From contig PUMA01000108.1 in NCBI GenBank assembly GCA_003551155.1, positions 1 through 32,207 of the forward strand: 32,207 nt of DNA, in the 5' to 3' direction. The notes below the pieces were generated by a model. The model did no database searches. It was given only the letters and a program-made list of their open reading frames with translations, and was not told the origin of the DNA. This document shows, one piece after another, positions 1 to 6,045 of this stretch (positions within the stretch are counted from its first letter, which is position 1; each line of letters opens with the position of its first letter). Both the position numbers and the translations under genes were made by a program. This stretch comes from Desulfonatronospira sp. (GTDB taxonomy: Bacteria > Desulfobacterota > Desulfovibrionia > Desulfovibrionales > Desulfonatronovibrionaceae).

Positions 1-146
1 ACAACAGTCATATCAAAGATCCTCCTTTGAGCATGTGCCTGCCTCTGATAGGCATAATCCTCCTGGGGGCCTTCCTGGGGCTGTATCCTTCCCTGGTAAT
101 TAACCTCTTTGAACCGGTCATTACCCAGGCCCTGGCGTACAGATAA
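1..146 (+). CDS. C-terminal end of a complex I / Mrp antiporter-like membrane subunit (partial)
   Basis: Only the last ~47 codons are present, ending at the TAA at 144-146; the gene starts outside the window. The readable tail is very hydrophobic, with one clear transmembrane stretch (LPLIGIILLGAFLGLYP) followed by a short amphipathic end. This resembles the C-terminus of the proton-pumping membrane subunits shared by NADH:quinone oxidoreductase (NuoL/M/N), Mrp Na+/H+ antiporters and membrane hydrogenases, in which the last helix often carries a GLYP-like turn. That assignment is by resemblance of a short fragment only. It is followed 52 nt later by a strong terminator, so it is the last gene of its operon. 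It could be another polytopic membrane protein. Confidence 0.45.
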   Translation, partial: NSHIKDPPLSMCLPLIGIILLGAFLGLYPSLVINLFEPVITQALAYR

Positions 147-186
147 CTACCAGGAGTGCACCTCCTGATCATCCACACCTTAATTA

Positions 187-227
187 AAACAAAAAAAGGC
201 ACCCTGAACAACAGGGTGCCTTTTTTT
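187..227 (+). terminator. Intrinsic terminator, probably bidirectional
   Basis: A perfect 9-bp stem (GGCACCCTG at 198-206, CAGGGTGCC at 212-220) encloses an AACAA loop and is followed by seven T (221-227). An A-rich run (187-197) precedes it, which would give a U tail on the other strand. It ends the partial operon at 1-146 and could also stop leftward transcription from the toxin-antitoxin genes. Confidence 0.93.
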
Positions 228-229
228 GT

Positions 230-432
230 AATGGCTTAGCCCTTTTCAGCATTAGGCTGCCAAACCCATCACGTTATTATATCAGTGCAGCGCTTTGTAT
301 GTAATATGGGCACTGTCCGGCACTCTACCTGCCATGCGTCCCGCGTGGTTGACGAGTCAATTTGGATTAGTTGACAGATCACAGTCGGCACCGAACTGTC
401 CCCTGCTTTCCTTAAAAGGAAGATAGTCCTTG
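230..432. other. Non-coding stretch with small palindromes
   Basis: No convincing gene. I see a palindrome TTGAC-GA-GTCAA (349-360), a second TTGACA (371-376) without a good -10 partner, a TGTCCCC run (398-404), and TTCCTT-AA-AAGGAA just before the toxin stop on the other strand. The TGTCCCC context reminds me of degenerate ends of repeat-associated elements, but no intact transposase or terminal repeat is visible. Confidence 0.4.
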
Positions 433-858
433 TCACCGAAAAGGATTGTGCACGGTCACTTTATTGTAAACCTCTCCCATTTTCAGATCCTCGGTGAGCA
501 ATATGTTGCACTGTGCTCTTTCCGCAGCAGCCACAATCAGCGCATCCCAATAAGAAATACTGTACTGTATATGGAAAGCTATCCCCTTCTCCACCAGCAG
601 GCAATCCATGTCCACGGCTGGAATTACACTCAAAGTCTGGATGATTTCCAGGGCTTGCGCGGGAGCAAGGGGCTCCTTTATCTTTTTCGTGACCACAACA
701 AAAAACTCACTCAGCACCTGGGGGGATAAAACGATATTTTCATCCTTTATCCCCCGTCTCAGGATCTGCCGGGCTGTCTCCATTTTCCAGGGCTCATGCC
801 GGTCATAGGCATAGACTACCACATTAGTGTCAATGAAGCATTTGTCAGGAGCGCTCAT
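433..858 (-). CDS. PIN-domain ribonuclease toxin (VapC-like)
   Basis: A 141-residue PIN-domain protein, predicted to be a Mg2+-dependent endoribonuclease that cuts RNA when freed from its antitoxin. The expected acidic residues are visible: Asp10 in FIDTNVVVYAYD, Glu51 in QVLSEF, Asp105 in SYWDALIVAAA and Glu123/Asp124 in LLTEDL. The frame extends upstream to 954, but the start at 858 gives the canonical PIN N-terminus. It also overlaps the antitoxin gene by 14 nt, the usual translational coupling of type II pairs. The antitoxin is immediately upstream (845-1081). The PIN family is certain from sequence; the exact RNA target cannot be read. Confidence 0.88.
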   Translation of the reverse strand: MSAPDKCFIDTNVVVYAYDRHEPWKMETARQILRRGIKDENIVLSPQVLSEFFVVVTKKIKEPLAPAQALEIIQTLSVIPAVDMDCLLVEKGIAFHIQYSISYWDALIVAAAERAQCNILLTEDLKMGEVYNKVTVHNPFR

Positions 859-1081
859 ACAGATCCTCTCTGCTCCATTCTCTCCTGCCCATATCCCGGC
901 TGTGGCGCTCAAAGGTCTTTTCCAGCCTGGACAGCGCCGCTGATTTCTTTTCATCTTCCAGTCTGGCCAATGAAACCAGATACTCTCTCAACATCCGGGT
1001 CAGGGGGGTATTTTTTTCAATGGCCACCTTGCGGGCTTTTTTGATAACTTCGTCATCGGCCTTGAAGGTAATATTGCTCAC
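845..1081 (-). CDS. Antitoxin partner of the PIN toxin (VapB-like, ribbon-helix-helix-type N-terminus)
   Basis: A 78-residue protein encoded directly upstream of the PIN toxin and overlapping it. I place the start at a GTG at 1081: GGGGAGG stands 5 nt upstream and the product then begins VSNITFKADDEVIKKARKVA, a typical short beta-strand plus helix DNA-binding N-terminus seen in ribbon-helix-helix antitoxins. The longer ATG at 1147 would add 22 residues and would place the start inside the likely operator and promoter region. The C-terminal half (LARLEDEKKSAALSRLEKTF...) is charged and helical, as expected for a toxin-wrapping tail. It is predicted to neutralise the toxin and repress its own promoter. 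Confidence 0.75.
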   Translation of the reverse strand: MSNITFKADDEVIKKARKVAIEKNTPLTRMLREYLVSLARLEDEKKSAALSRLEKTFERHSRDMGRREWSREDLYERS

Positions 1082-1113
1082 GTCATCCTCCCCGGCAATA
1101 AATTTTCTGCCCT

Positions 1114-1160
1114 TAATAAGGCTATGCCTTTTTATGCCCTCTTGCATGCCCAGATGTCAA
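1114..1160 (-). promoter_or_regulatory. Promoter and probable autoregulatory operator of the toxin-antitoxin pair
   Basis: On the minus strand there is TTGACA (1155-1160) and CATAAA (1131-1136) with an 18-nt spacer. Overlapping and just downstream of the -10 is an imperfect palindrome, TAATAAGGC-TAT-GCCTTTTTA (1114-1134 as read on the plus strand, 8 of 9 arm positions paired), next to a second short palindrome CCTTAATAAGG (1111-1121). This is where an antitoxin operator would be expected. The promoter is seen; the repressor role is inferred. Confidence 0.6.
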
Positions 1161-1221
1161 GGATATTTATAATCTTCCGGGAGGTACAAATTCCAAAGGC
1201 AGATAAACCAGGGAGAGGAAC

Positions 1222-1296
1222 ATGGAACTCCAGGGCAGAAAAGCCATGGTCATGGTGGACAGATGTATAATGTGTGCGCTTAAAAAAACTATATAA
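1222..1296 (+). pseudogene. Degenerate duplicate of the 5' end of the DJ-1/PfpI gene
   Basis: Beginning at an ATG with GGGAGAGG upstream (1211-1218), the sequence encodes MELQGRKAMVMV and then, after loss of one base, QMYN. This closely matches the first 17 codons of the intact gene at 1493 (MELKDKKAMVMVEQMYN). The single-base deletion shifts the frame and a stop follows at 1294-1296. No further similarity to the intact gene is seen, so this is a truncated relic of a duplicated or recombined gene start. Confidence 0.7.
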
Positions 1297-1374
1297 ACAC
1301 TTTCTTCACGCCGGTTAACGTTTTTCATAAGTTTATACAAGGAAAGGCATTCTTAAAACAATGGGTGGCACAGC

Positions 1375-1403
1375 TTGATATTTGGCAGGCAAGCAGTTAA
1401 TGT
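1375..1403 (+). promoter_or_regulatory. Candidate sigma70 promoter for the DJ-1/PfpI gene
   Basis: TTGATA (1375-1380), a 17-nt spacer and TAATGT (1398-1403) lie about 90 nt before the start codon. The leader that follows contains two consecutive hairpins (1417-1442 and 1451-1475). Confidence 0.4.
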
Positions 1404-1416
1404 TTATATTGAAAAT

Positions 1417-1475
1417 CCAGGCGCTGTCGGCGCTGAACCTGGACTAGCCACTCAAGGTGCCTTACAACCCTTGAG
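1417..1475 (+). promoter_or_regulatory. Two tandem hairpins in the leader of the DJ-1/PfpI gene
   Basis: The first hairpin pairs CCAGGCGC (1417-1424) with GCGC (1430-1433) and CTGG (1439-1442) across a bulge. The second is CTCAAGG (1451-1457) with CCTTGAG (1469-1475), a perfect 7-bp stem ending a few nt before the AAGGAGAAG ribosome-binding site. They could modulate translation or mRNA stability, which is inference. Confidence 0.45.
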
Positions 1476-1492
1476 ATACAAAGGAGAAGAAA

Positions 1493-2017
1493 ATGGAATT
1501 GAAAGACAAAAAAGCCATGGTCATGGTAGAGCAGATGTACAATGATTACGAGTTCATCTATCCTTATTACCGCCTGCTGGAAGCCGGAGCCCAGGTGGAT
1601 GTAGTGGCTCCGGAGGTAAACAGGGCTTACCCTGGCAAAGCAGGAACAACAGCCAGATCCACTCTGGCCGCCGGGGATGCCGACCCGAAGGATTACGCCG
1701 GAATAGTAATCCCAGGGGGCTTTGCCCCGGACTTCATGCGCCGGCACGGGGCAATGGTAAACCTGGTCCGGGAGATGTTTAATCAAAACAAGGTGGTGGC
1801 CGCCATCTGCCACGGCGGCTGGATGCTGGCCTCGGCAGGGATTCTTCCAGGGAAAAAAGTCACCTCGTTTTTCGCCATCAAAGATGATCTTGTCCATGCC
1901 GGCGCCCACTGGGTGGATGAAGAGGCTGTGGTGGACGGCAGACTTATTACAAGCCGTACCCCGGATGACCTGCCGGCATTCATGCGCGCGGTCATTGCAG
2001 CCATGCACTCCGGATAG
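1493..2017 (+). CDS. DJ-1/PfpI family protein (class I glutamine amidotransferase-like)
   Basis: A 174-residue single-domain member of the DJ-1/PfpI superfamily. The nucleophile elbow AAICHGGWMLASAG carries Cys106-His107, matching the Cys-His pair of PfpI/YhbO proteins. An IVIPGG strand-loop (71-76) and a start-proximal YNDYEFIYPYYRLLEAG segment also fit. The start has AAGGAGAAG upstream. Family members are described as proteases, glyoxalase/deglycase-type repair enzymes or stress proteins, and the sequence does not tell which. Aligned by eye to the PfpI N-terminus, the position usually occupied by the active-site glutamate seems to be Asn17, so chemistry may differ from canonical PfpI. A truncated duplicate of its beginning sits 270 nt upstream. 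It is apparently monocistronic. Confidence 0.88.
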   Translation: MELKDKKAMVMVEQMYNDYEFIYPYYRLLEAGAQVDVVAPEVNRAYPGKAGTTARSTLAAGDADPKDYAGIVIPGGFAPDFMRRHGAMVNLVREMFNQNKVVAAICHGGWMLASAGILPGKKVTSFFAIKDDLVHAGAHWVDEEAVVDGRLITSRTPDDLPAFMRAVIAAMHSG

Positions 2018-2124
2018 CCGGGGAAAAGGCATTCTGAAATCTGATTCCAGGGATATGAACTGGGCCATTCTTCCTGCTGCAGGCCGGGCATAACCGGTTC
2101 CAGGTCCTGCCTGCAAGGTTTTGC

Positions 2125-2152
2125 TTGACAAGGCGCGCATCAGCTTTACACT
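2125..2152 (+). promoter_or_regulatory. Candidate promoter for the 2222 gene and the EF-G paralogue
   Basis: A consensus -35 TTGACA (2125-2130), a 16-nt spacer and TACACT (2147-2152). A GC-rich hairpin (GGCCGGA at 2169-2175 with TCCGGCC at 2182-2188) lies in the leader, about 30 nt before the start codon at 2222. Confidence 0.5.
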
Positions 2153-2221
2153 CTGGCCGCACGGATCAGGCCGGACCATTTTCCGGCCCGGCACGGAACA
2201 TACTTCAGGACTTGCCTTTCC

Positions 2222-3103
2222 ATGCATATCTTATCCAATCTCGAATCCTGCCTGATAAGCGAGGAGATCCTGGCCAGGGCCTACGAGCATACCTCCGCTG
2301 CCAGGCGGGCCTGGATCAAAAAACAGATAGCCCACCTCTGCGCCTGCTATCCTGCTGATCATTGCCTGGACAAAGAAACTCTCTGCCGTTTGGATGGATC
2401 CTTTTCCAGGACAAGCATATCCAGGCATCTGGACTTTGCAGGGCTGATACTGGGCTCAGCCCTGCCAGCCTGGAACAAAGTCCTGGCCCTTTTGGTACCT
2501 GCGGTCATAAACCATGCATCCGCAACAGCCATCTTTATCACCGGGAAAAAGCCCGAGGAAGTTCCCGCTGACTTCCTGACCGCCCTGGAGCTGGCCGGCA
2601 TTGAAGACATTTATCTTGTGAGCAGTAATCTCCTGCACACCTGGCTGCACGGTCTGGACAGGTCCGTGCAGGCAGCTTTTTTTGTTCCGGAGGGTGGAAC
2701 TTCAGATGACCTGGCCTGGAACCTGCTGCCCGGTAAGGTCAAGAAGATAGCACTGCCCTGGAAATCCGGCCTGAAGGCAGGTGTCTGGGCCGGAAAACAG
2801 CTGGACTGGGACTGGGATGTCATTTCCTGGGCCAATTCAGACGTTCACTTCATGGTTGCAGGAGAAAAAGCACGTCTTGCCCCACCGGCCTTTGAAGTCC
2901 TGGAACTGGACAGAACTGAATTTCTTGATCTGGACATGGATGTTTTCTTTGGTCCCCGGGACCTTTTTCTGCAGACCAGAGCATTTCTGGGCCTCTATCC
3001 CGGCATGGAAGCCTGCTGGATATGGCCGGGTCTTGACCCTGCATTTTTTTACTTTCATCGGGAATTCTGGAGCAGGCCCGGGGCGGATGCACCTGAAAAT
3101 TAA
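2222..3103 (+). CDS. Conserved-looking protein of unknown function upstream of an EF-G paralogue
   Basis: A 293-residue protein I do not recognise. The N-terminus is helical and basic (AYEHTSAARRAWIKKQIA). A central segment (about 70-135) alternates hydrophobic strands and helices (GLILGSALPAWNKVLALLVPAVINHASATAIF, then ALELAGIEDIYLVS). That pattern is vaguely like the nucleotide-binding half of aldehyde/histidinol dehydrogenase-fold proteins, but I find no catalytic Cys or His motif to support an enzyme call. The C-terminus is rich in aromatics and acidic residues. No signal peptide or clear transmembrane helix is present. It ends 13 nt before the EF-G-like gene, so the two are probably co-transcribed and possibly functionally linked. 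Confidence 0.6.
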   Translation: MHILSNLESCLISEEILARAYEHTSAARRAWIKKQIAHLCACYPADHCLDKETLCRLDGSFSRTSISRHLDFAGLILGSALPAWNKVLALLVPAVINHASATAIFITGKKPEEVPADFLTALELAGIEDIYLVSSNLLHTWLHGLDRSVQAAFFVPEGGTSDDLAWNLLPGKVKKIALPWKSGLKAGVWAGKQLDWDWDVISWANSDVHFMVAGEKARLAPPAFEVLELDRTEFLDLDMDVFFGPRDLFLQTRAFLGLYPGMEACWIWPGLDPAFFYFHREFWSRPGADAPEN

Positions 3104-3116
3104 AGGACGAACACTC

Positions 3117-5165
3117 ATGTCCCATCAATCCATTTCCTCCTCTTACCTGGAAAAAATCAGAAATATCGGCGTCATCGCCCATATCGATGCGGGCAAAACC
3201 ACTCTGACCGAGCGTGTTCTATATTATACCCAGAAAATTCACCGCATGGGGGAAGTGCACGACGGCACGGCAACCATGGATTTCCTGCCCGAGGAACAGG
3301 AAAGGGGCATTACCATTTCGTCAGCCTTTACTTCATGTCTGTGGCGGGACAGAAACATAAATATTATAGATACGCCTGGACACGTGGATTTCACCGTGGA
3401 GGTGGACCGGTCCCTGCGGGTGCTGGACGGTGCGGTAGCGGTCTTCTGTGCGGTGGGCGGGGTAGAACCTCAGAGCGAGACAGTGTGGCGACAGTCCACC
3501 AGATACCATATTCCCAAAATTGCCTTTATCAATAAAATGGATCGGCCGGGTGCTGATTTTGAAATGGTTCTTGAAGCCATGCGCCGGAAATTAAAGGCTG
3601 TCCCTCTGCCGGTTCAGGTCCCTCTGGGCCAGGGAGAGGAGTTTAAAGCGGTGCTGGACGTCATTTCAGGTCAGAAGCTGATCTTTGAAAATCAGAGCCT
3701 GGGCAAAACCATTGCGCGCCTTTATCCCGAGGAGAAAGAAATAAACGAAGCCGCACGGTGGCGGGACTTTCTTCTGGAAAACCTGGCCGAATATGACGAT
3801 GCTGTCATGGAGGATTACCTGGAAGGCAGGGAAATTCCTCCTGATGCACTGCTCAAGGCCATTCGCCGGGCCACGCTGTCTCTCAAGGTAGTTCCCGTGC
3901 TGGCGGGATCGGCCCTGAAAAACATCGGGGTCCAGCCGGTCATGGATGCTGTATGCGAATTTATGCCTTCACCCCTGGATGTTCCCCAGGTGCAGGGCAT
4001 TGATCCGAAAAGCAGGAAGTCCAAATCCTTCCCAGTCAGGGTGAATGCCCCCCTGTCCGCCCTGGTTTTCAAGGTGAGCATGGAAACCGGCCGGAAACTG
4101 GTCTTCCTGCGCCTTTACTCCGGCAGGATCAGTGCCGGCGAGACAGTTTTCAATTCAGGGCAGAACATTCAGGAAAGGGTGGCCAGGCTGTTCACCGTAC
4201 ATGCGAAACACAGGGAAAAGCTGGAGCAGGCCCTGGCCGGACAGATTGTGGCCGCTGCCGGCATGAAGGACGCCCGCACCGGAGACACCCTGTGCAGTGA
4301 AAAAGATCCTATCCTGCTGGAAAAAATCAGCGCCTATGTCCCGGTCATTACTCTGGCCCTGGAGCCCAGAAACAGCCAGGAAGAGGAAAAACTCACTTTT
4401 GCCCTGGACCGGATGCTTCAGGAAGACCCCACACTGTTTTTTGAGCGTGACCCGGAAACAGACCAGTTCATCCTTTCTGGCATGGGTGAACTGCATCTGG
4501 ATGTGACCCTGAACAGGATAAAGAGGGAACATAATGTAGACTTCCGGGCCGGCAACCCCCAAGTGGTTCACCAGGAGACCATCTCTGAAAAGTCCAGGGC
4601 ACATGCGGAATATGCCAGGGAACTGGGCGAAGAGTTTCATTACGGCTGGGTCGAGGTCCAGGTGGAACCTGTTCCACGGGGACAGGGCAACAGAATAAGC
4701 ATGGAGGTGGATTCACAGAAGTGGCCCCAGGTCTGGCTGGATGCAGTTTACAAGGGGGTGGAGGACGCTCTTCAGGCAGGGGAACTCAAAGGATTTCCCA
4801 TCCAGGATGTCCTGGTCCGGGTGCGCAGGCTCCAGTCTGCTGAAGGTGCTGACAGTATCGGTTTCAGGCTGGCCGCGGTCCAGGCCCTGAAAAAGGCACT
4901 GGCCGGCGGCGGCCCGATGCTGCTGGAACCCATAATGAGCGTGGAGATCTATACTCCTTCCGAATTTGTGGGAGACTGCATCAATCTTCTGGGTATCAAA
5001 GGGGCCCAGGTAGAAAACATGTTTGACCGCGGTGACCAGAAAGTCATTCTTTCCCTGGCGCCGCTGCGCAAGATGTTCGGGTTTTCTACTGATCTGCGCT
5101 CCGCAACCCAGGGCCGGGCCGGATTGAGCATGAAGTTCCAACGCTTCGATGCCATGAAAAGCTGA
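3117..5165 (+). CDS. Elongation factor G paralogue (EF-G2-like translational GTPase)
   Basis: A 682-residue protein with the full EF-G domain order. The GTPase motifs are AHIDAGKT (21-28), RGITI (63-67), DTPGH (85-89) and NKMD (139-142), with GSAL as a G5 candidate. Domain II follows, then domain III (SGMGELHLDV), domain IV and domain V (LEPIMSVEIYTP...). The start at 3117 follows AAAGGACG; the reading frame is open 112 codons further upstream, but that part overlaps the preceding gene. The conserved domain IV segment that in canonical EF-G reads GGRGQ(Y/F)G appears as LGEEFHYG. With the location away from str-operon genes (rpsL, rpsG, tufA), this indicates a paralogue and not the housekeeping factor. 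Family paralogues act in ribosome recycling, stress or unknown roles. Confidence 0.9.
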   Translation: MSHQSISSSYLEKIRNIGVIAHIDAGKTTLTERVLYYTQKIHRMGEVHDGTATMDFLPEEQERGITISSAFTSCLWRDRNINIIDTPGHVDFTVEVDRSLRVLDGAVAVFCAVGGVEPQSETVWRQSTRYHIPKIAFINKMDRPGADFEMVLEAMRRKLKAVPLPVQVPLGQGEEFKAVLDVISGQKLIFENQSLGKTIARLYPEEKEINEAARWRDFLLENLAEYDDAVMEDYLEGREIPPDALLKAIRRATLSLKVVPVLAGSALKNIGVQPVMDAVCEFMPSPLDVPQVQGIDPKSRKSKSFPVRVNAPLSALVFKVSMETGRKLVFLRLYSGRISAGETVFNSGQNIQERVARLFTVHAKHREKLEQALAGQIVAAAGMKDARTGDTLCSEKDPILLEKISAYVPVITLALEPRNSQEEEKLTFALDRMLQEDPTLFFERDPETDQFILSGMGELHLDVTLNRIKREHNVDFRAGNPQVVHQETISEKSRAHAEYARELGEEFHYGWVEVQVEPVPRGQGNRISMEVDSQKWPQVWLDAVYKGVEDALQAGELKGFPIQDVLVRVRRLQSAEGADSIGFRLAAVQALKKALAGGGPMLLEPIMSVEIYTPSEFVGDCINLLGIKGAQVENMFDRGDQKVILSLAPLRKMFGFSTDLRSATQGRAGLSMKFQRFDAMKS

Positions 5166-5166
5166 C

Positions 5167-5190
5167 CGCTTTGAACCAAAGCGTTTTTAA
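5167..5190 (+). terminator. Intrinsic terminator after the EF-G paralogue
   Basis: CGCTTTG (5167-5173) and CAAAGCG (5177-5183) form a 7-bp stem with a 3-nt loop followed by five T. It sits 2 nt after the stop codon and just before the end of the convergent FmdB gene. Confidence 0.85.
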
Positions 5191-5195
5191 ACGCC

Positions 5196-5390
5196 TCAGG
5201 TCGGCCCGCACAGAGGCGCAGAAGGCCCCTCTGATTTTTCCCTGCTCCTGCCCACGCTGCTGACAGACATGCATCTGTTTGCGCTGGCGTCTCTGCCGCA
5301 CACAGGACAGTTCACCATTTTTTCCCTGTCCATGACCAGCTCTTCAAAGCGCTTGTTGCATTCAGGACAATAATACTCATAAATTGGCAT
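5196..5390 (-). CDS. FmdB-family zinc-ribbon protein
   Basis: A 64-residue protein starting MPIYEYYCPECNKRFEEL, the hallmark of the FmdB/CxxC_CxxC_SSSS family. The zinc ribbon is formed by Cys8, Cys11, Cys28 and Cys31, followed by a flexible Ser-rich tail. The start has AGAGGTG upstream. FmdB was named as a putative regulator of formamidase, but the family's general role is unknown. It is divergent from the UspA gene with 97 nt between them, so both promoters lie in that gap, and convergent with the EF-G paralogue. Confidence 0.9.
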   Translation of the reverse strand: MPIYEYYCPECNKRFEELVMDREKMVNCPVCGRDASANRCMSVSSVGRSREKSEGPSAPLCGPT

Positions 5391-5487
5391 TTTTCACCTC
5401 TTTTATTACTGCTCAAAAAACTTGTTTCTTTCAATTTTATCTGGCATTATCAGGCTTAATCCATCAACCCCTTGAACAGGAGGACTT

Positions 5488-5925
5488 ATGGCCGAGATCA
5501 AAACCATCCTCTGTGCAGTTGATTTTTCTGAGATGAGCCCAAAAGTTGCTGATTACGCCCAGACACTGGCTAAATCTTTAAACGCTTCTGTCAAGGTGAT
5601 CTATATCGCTCCGAGTCTTTCCCAGTATGTGGGGTTTCATGTTCCTCCCACCTCCATTGAAAACTTTGTGGGTGAAATTGTCAGCGGTGCCGAAAAAACC
5701 ATGGACATCTTCATTCAGGAAAATTTAAGTGAAGTGGAGTCATCAGGACAGGTGCTCACAGGCTATGCCGCTGAAGAAATCCTGAAATACGCGGACAGGG
5801 AAAAAATGGATATGATAGTCATGGGCACTCACGGCCGCAAGGGTATAGACAGGATTCTGTTCGGTTCTGTGGCTGAAAAAATTGTCAAGGCAGCCAAAAT
5901 TCCTGTTCTGACCATCAGGCCCTAA
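5488..5925 (+). CDS. Universal stress protein, UspA family (ATP-binding type)
   Basis: A 145-residue single Usp domain. It begins IKTILCAVDFSEMSPKVADYA and ends with the nucleotide-binding motif G-2x-G-9x-G-S: Gly113, Gly116, Gly126 and Ser127 in MGTHGRKGIDRILFGS. This predicts the ATP-binding class, usually a dimer induced by starvation, redox or heat stress. AGGAGG precedes the ATG by a few nt. Possible promoter elements are TTGTTT (5422-5427) and CATTAT (5445-5450), 17 nt apart. It stands alone between the divergent zinc-ribbon gene and the pil operon. Confidence 0.93.
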   Translation: MAEIKTILCAVDFSEMSPKVADYAQTLAKSLNASVKVIYIAPSLSQYVGFHVPPTSIENFVGEIVSGAEKTMDIFIQENLSEVESSGQVLTGYAAEEILKYADREKMDMIVMGTHGRKGIDRILFGSVAEKIVKAAKIPVLTIRP

Positions 5926-5976
5926 ATACCTTTTCACATAGCTAAAGAATAACCCTTGGCACTGGCCTGAGAATGC

Positions 5977-6022
5977 GGCCTGCCTTGTCATACCGAATTG
6001 GATGCCGGACAAAAGGCAGGCC
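5977..6022 (+). promoter_or_regulatory. Strong inverted repeat in the pilM leader
   Basis: GGCCTGCCTT (5977-5986) and AAGGCAGGCC (6013-6022) are perfect 10-bp complements, and a further GTC/GAC pairing continues inside after a 2-nt bulge. The structure ends 24 nt before the pilM start and has no T tract, so it looks like a leader element or operator and not a terminator. Confidence 0.6.
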
Positions 6023-6045
6023 TGATATATGCCTCGAGGATCATG

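Noticed and set aside
1397-2227. 276-codon open frame antisense to the DJ-1/PfpI gene
   Set aside because: The plus-strand gene has a clear active-site elbow and ribosome-binding site; the antisense product is not recognisable.
2781-3116. 112-codon N-terminal extension of the EF-G paralogue
   Set aside because: It overlaps the upstream gene in another frame, has no similarity to EF-G, and a suitable start with a ribosome-binding site exists at 3117.
5955-5976. Possible sigma54 promoter (TTGGCAC) before pilM
   Set aside because: The -24 element is good but the -12 position reads TGAG and lacks the required GC.
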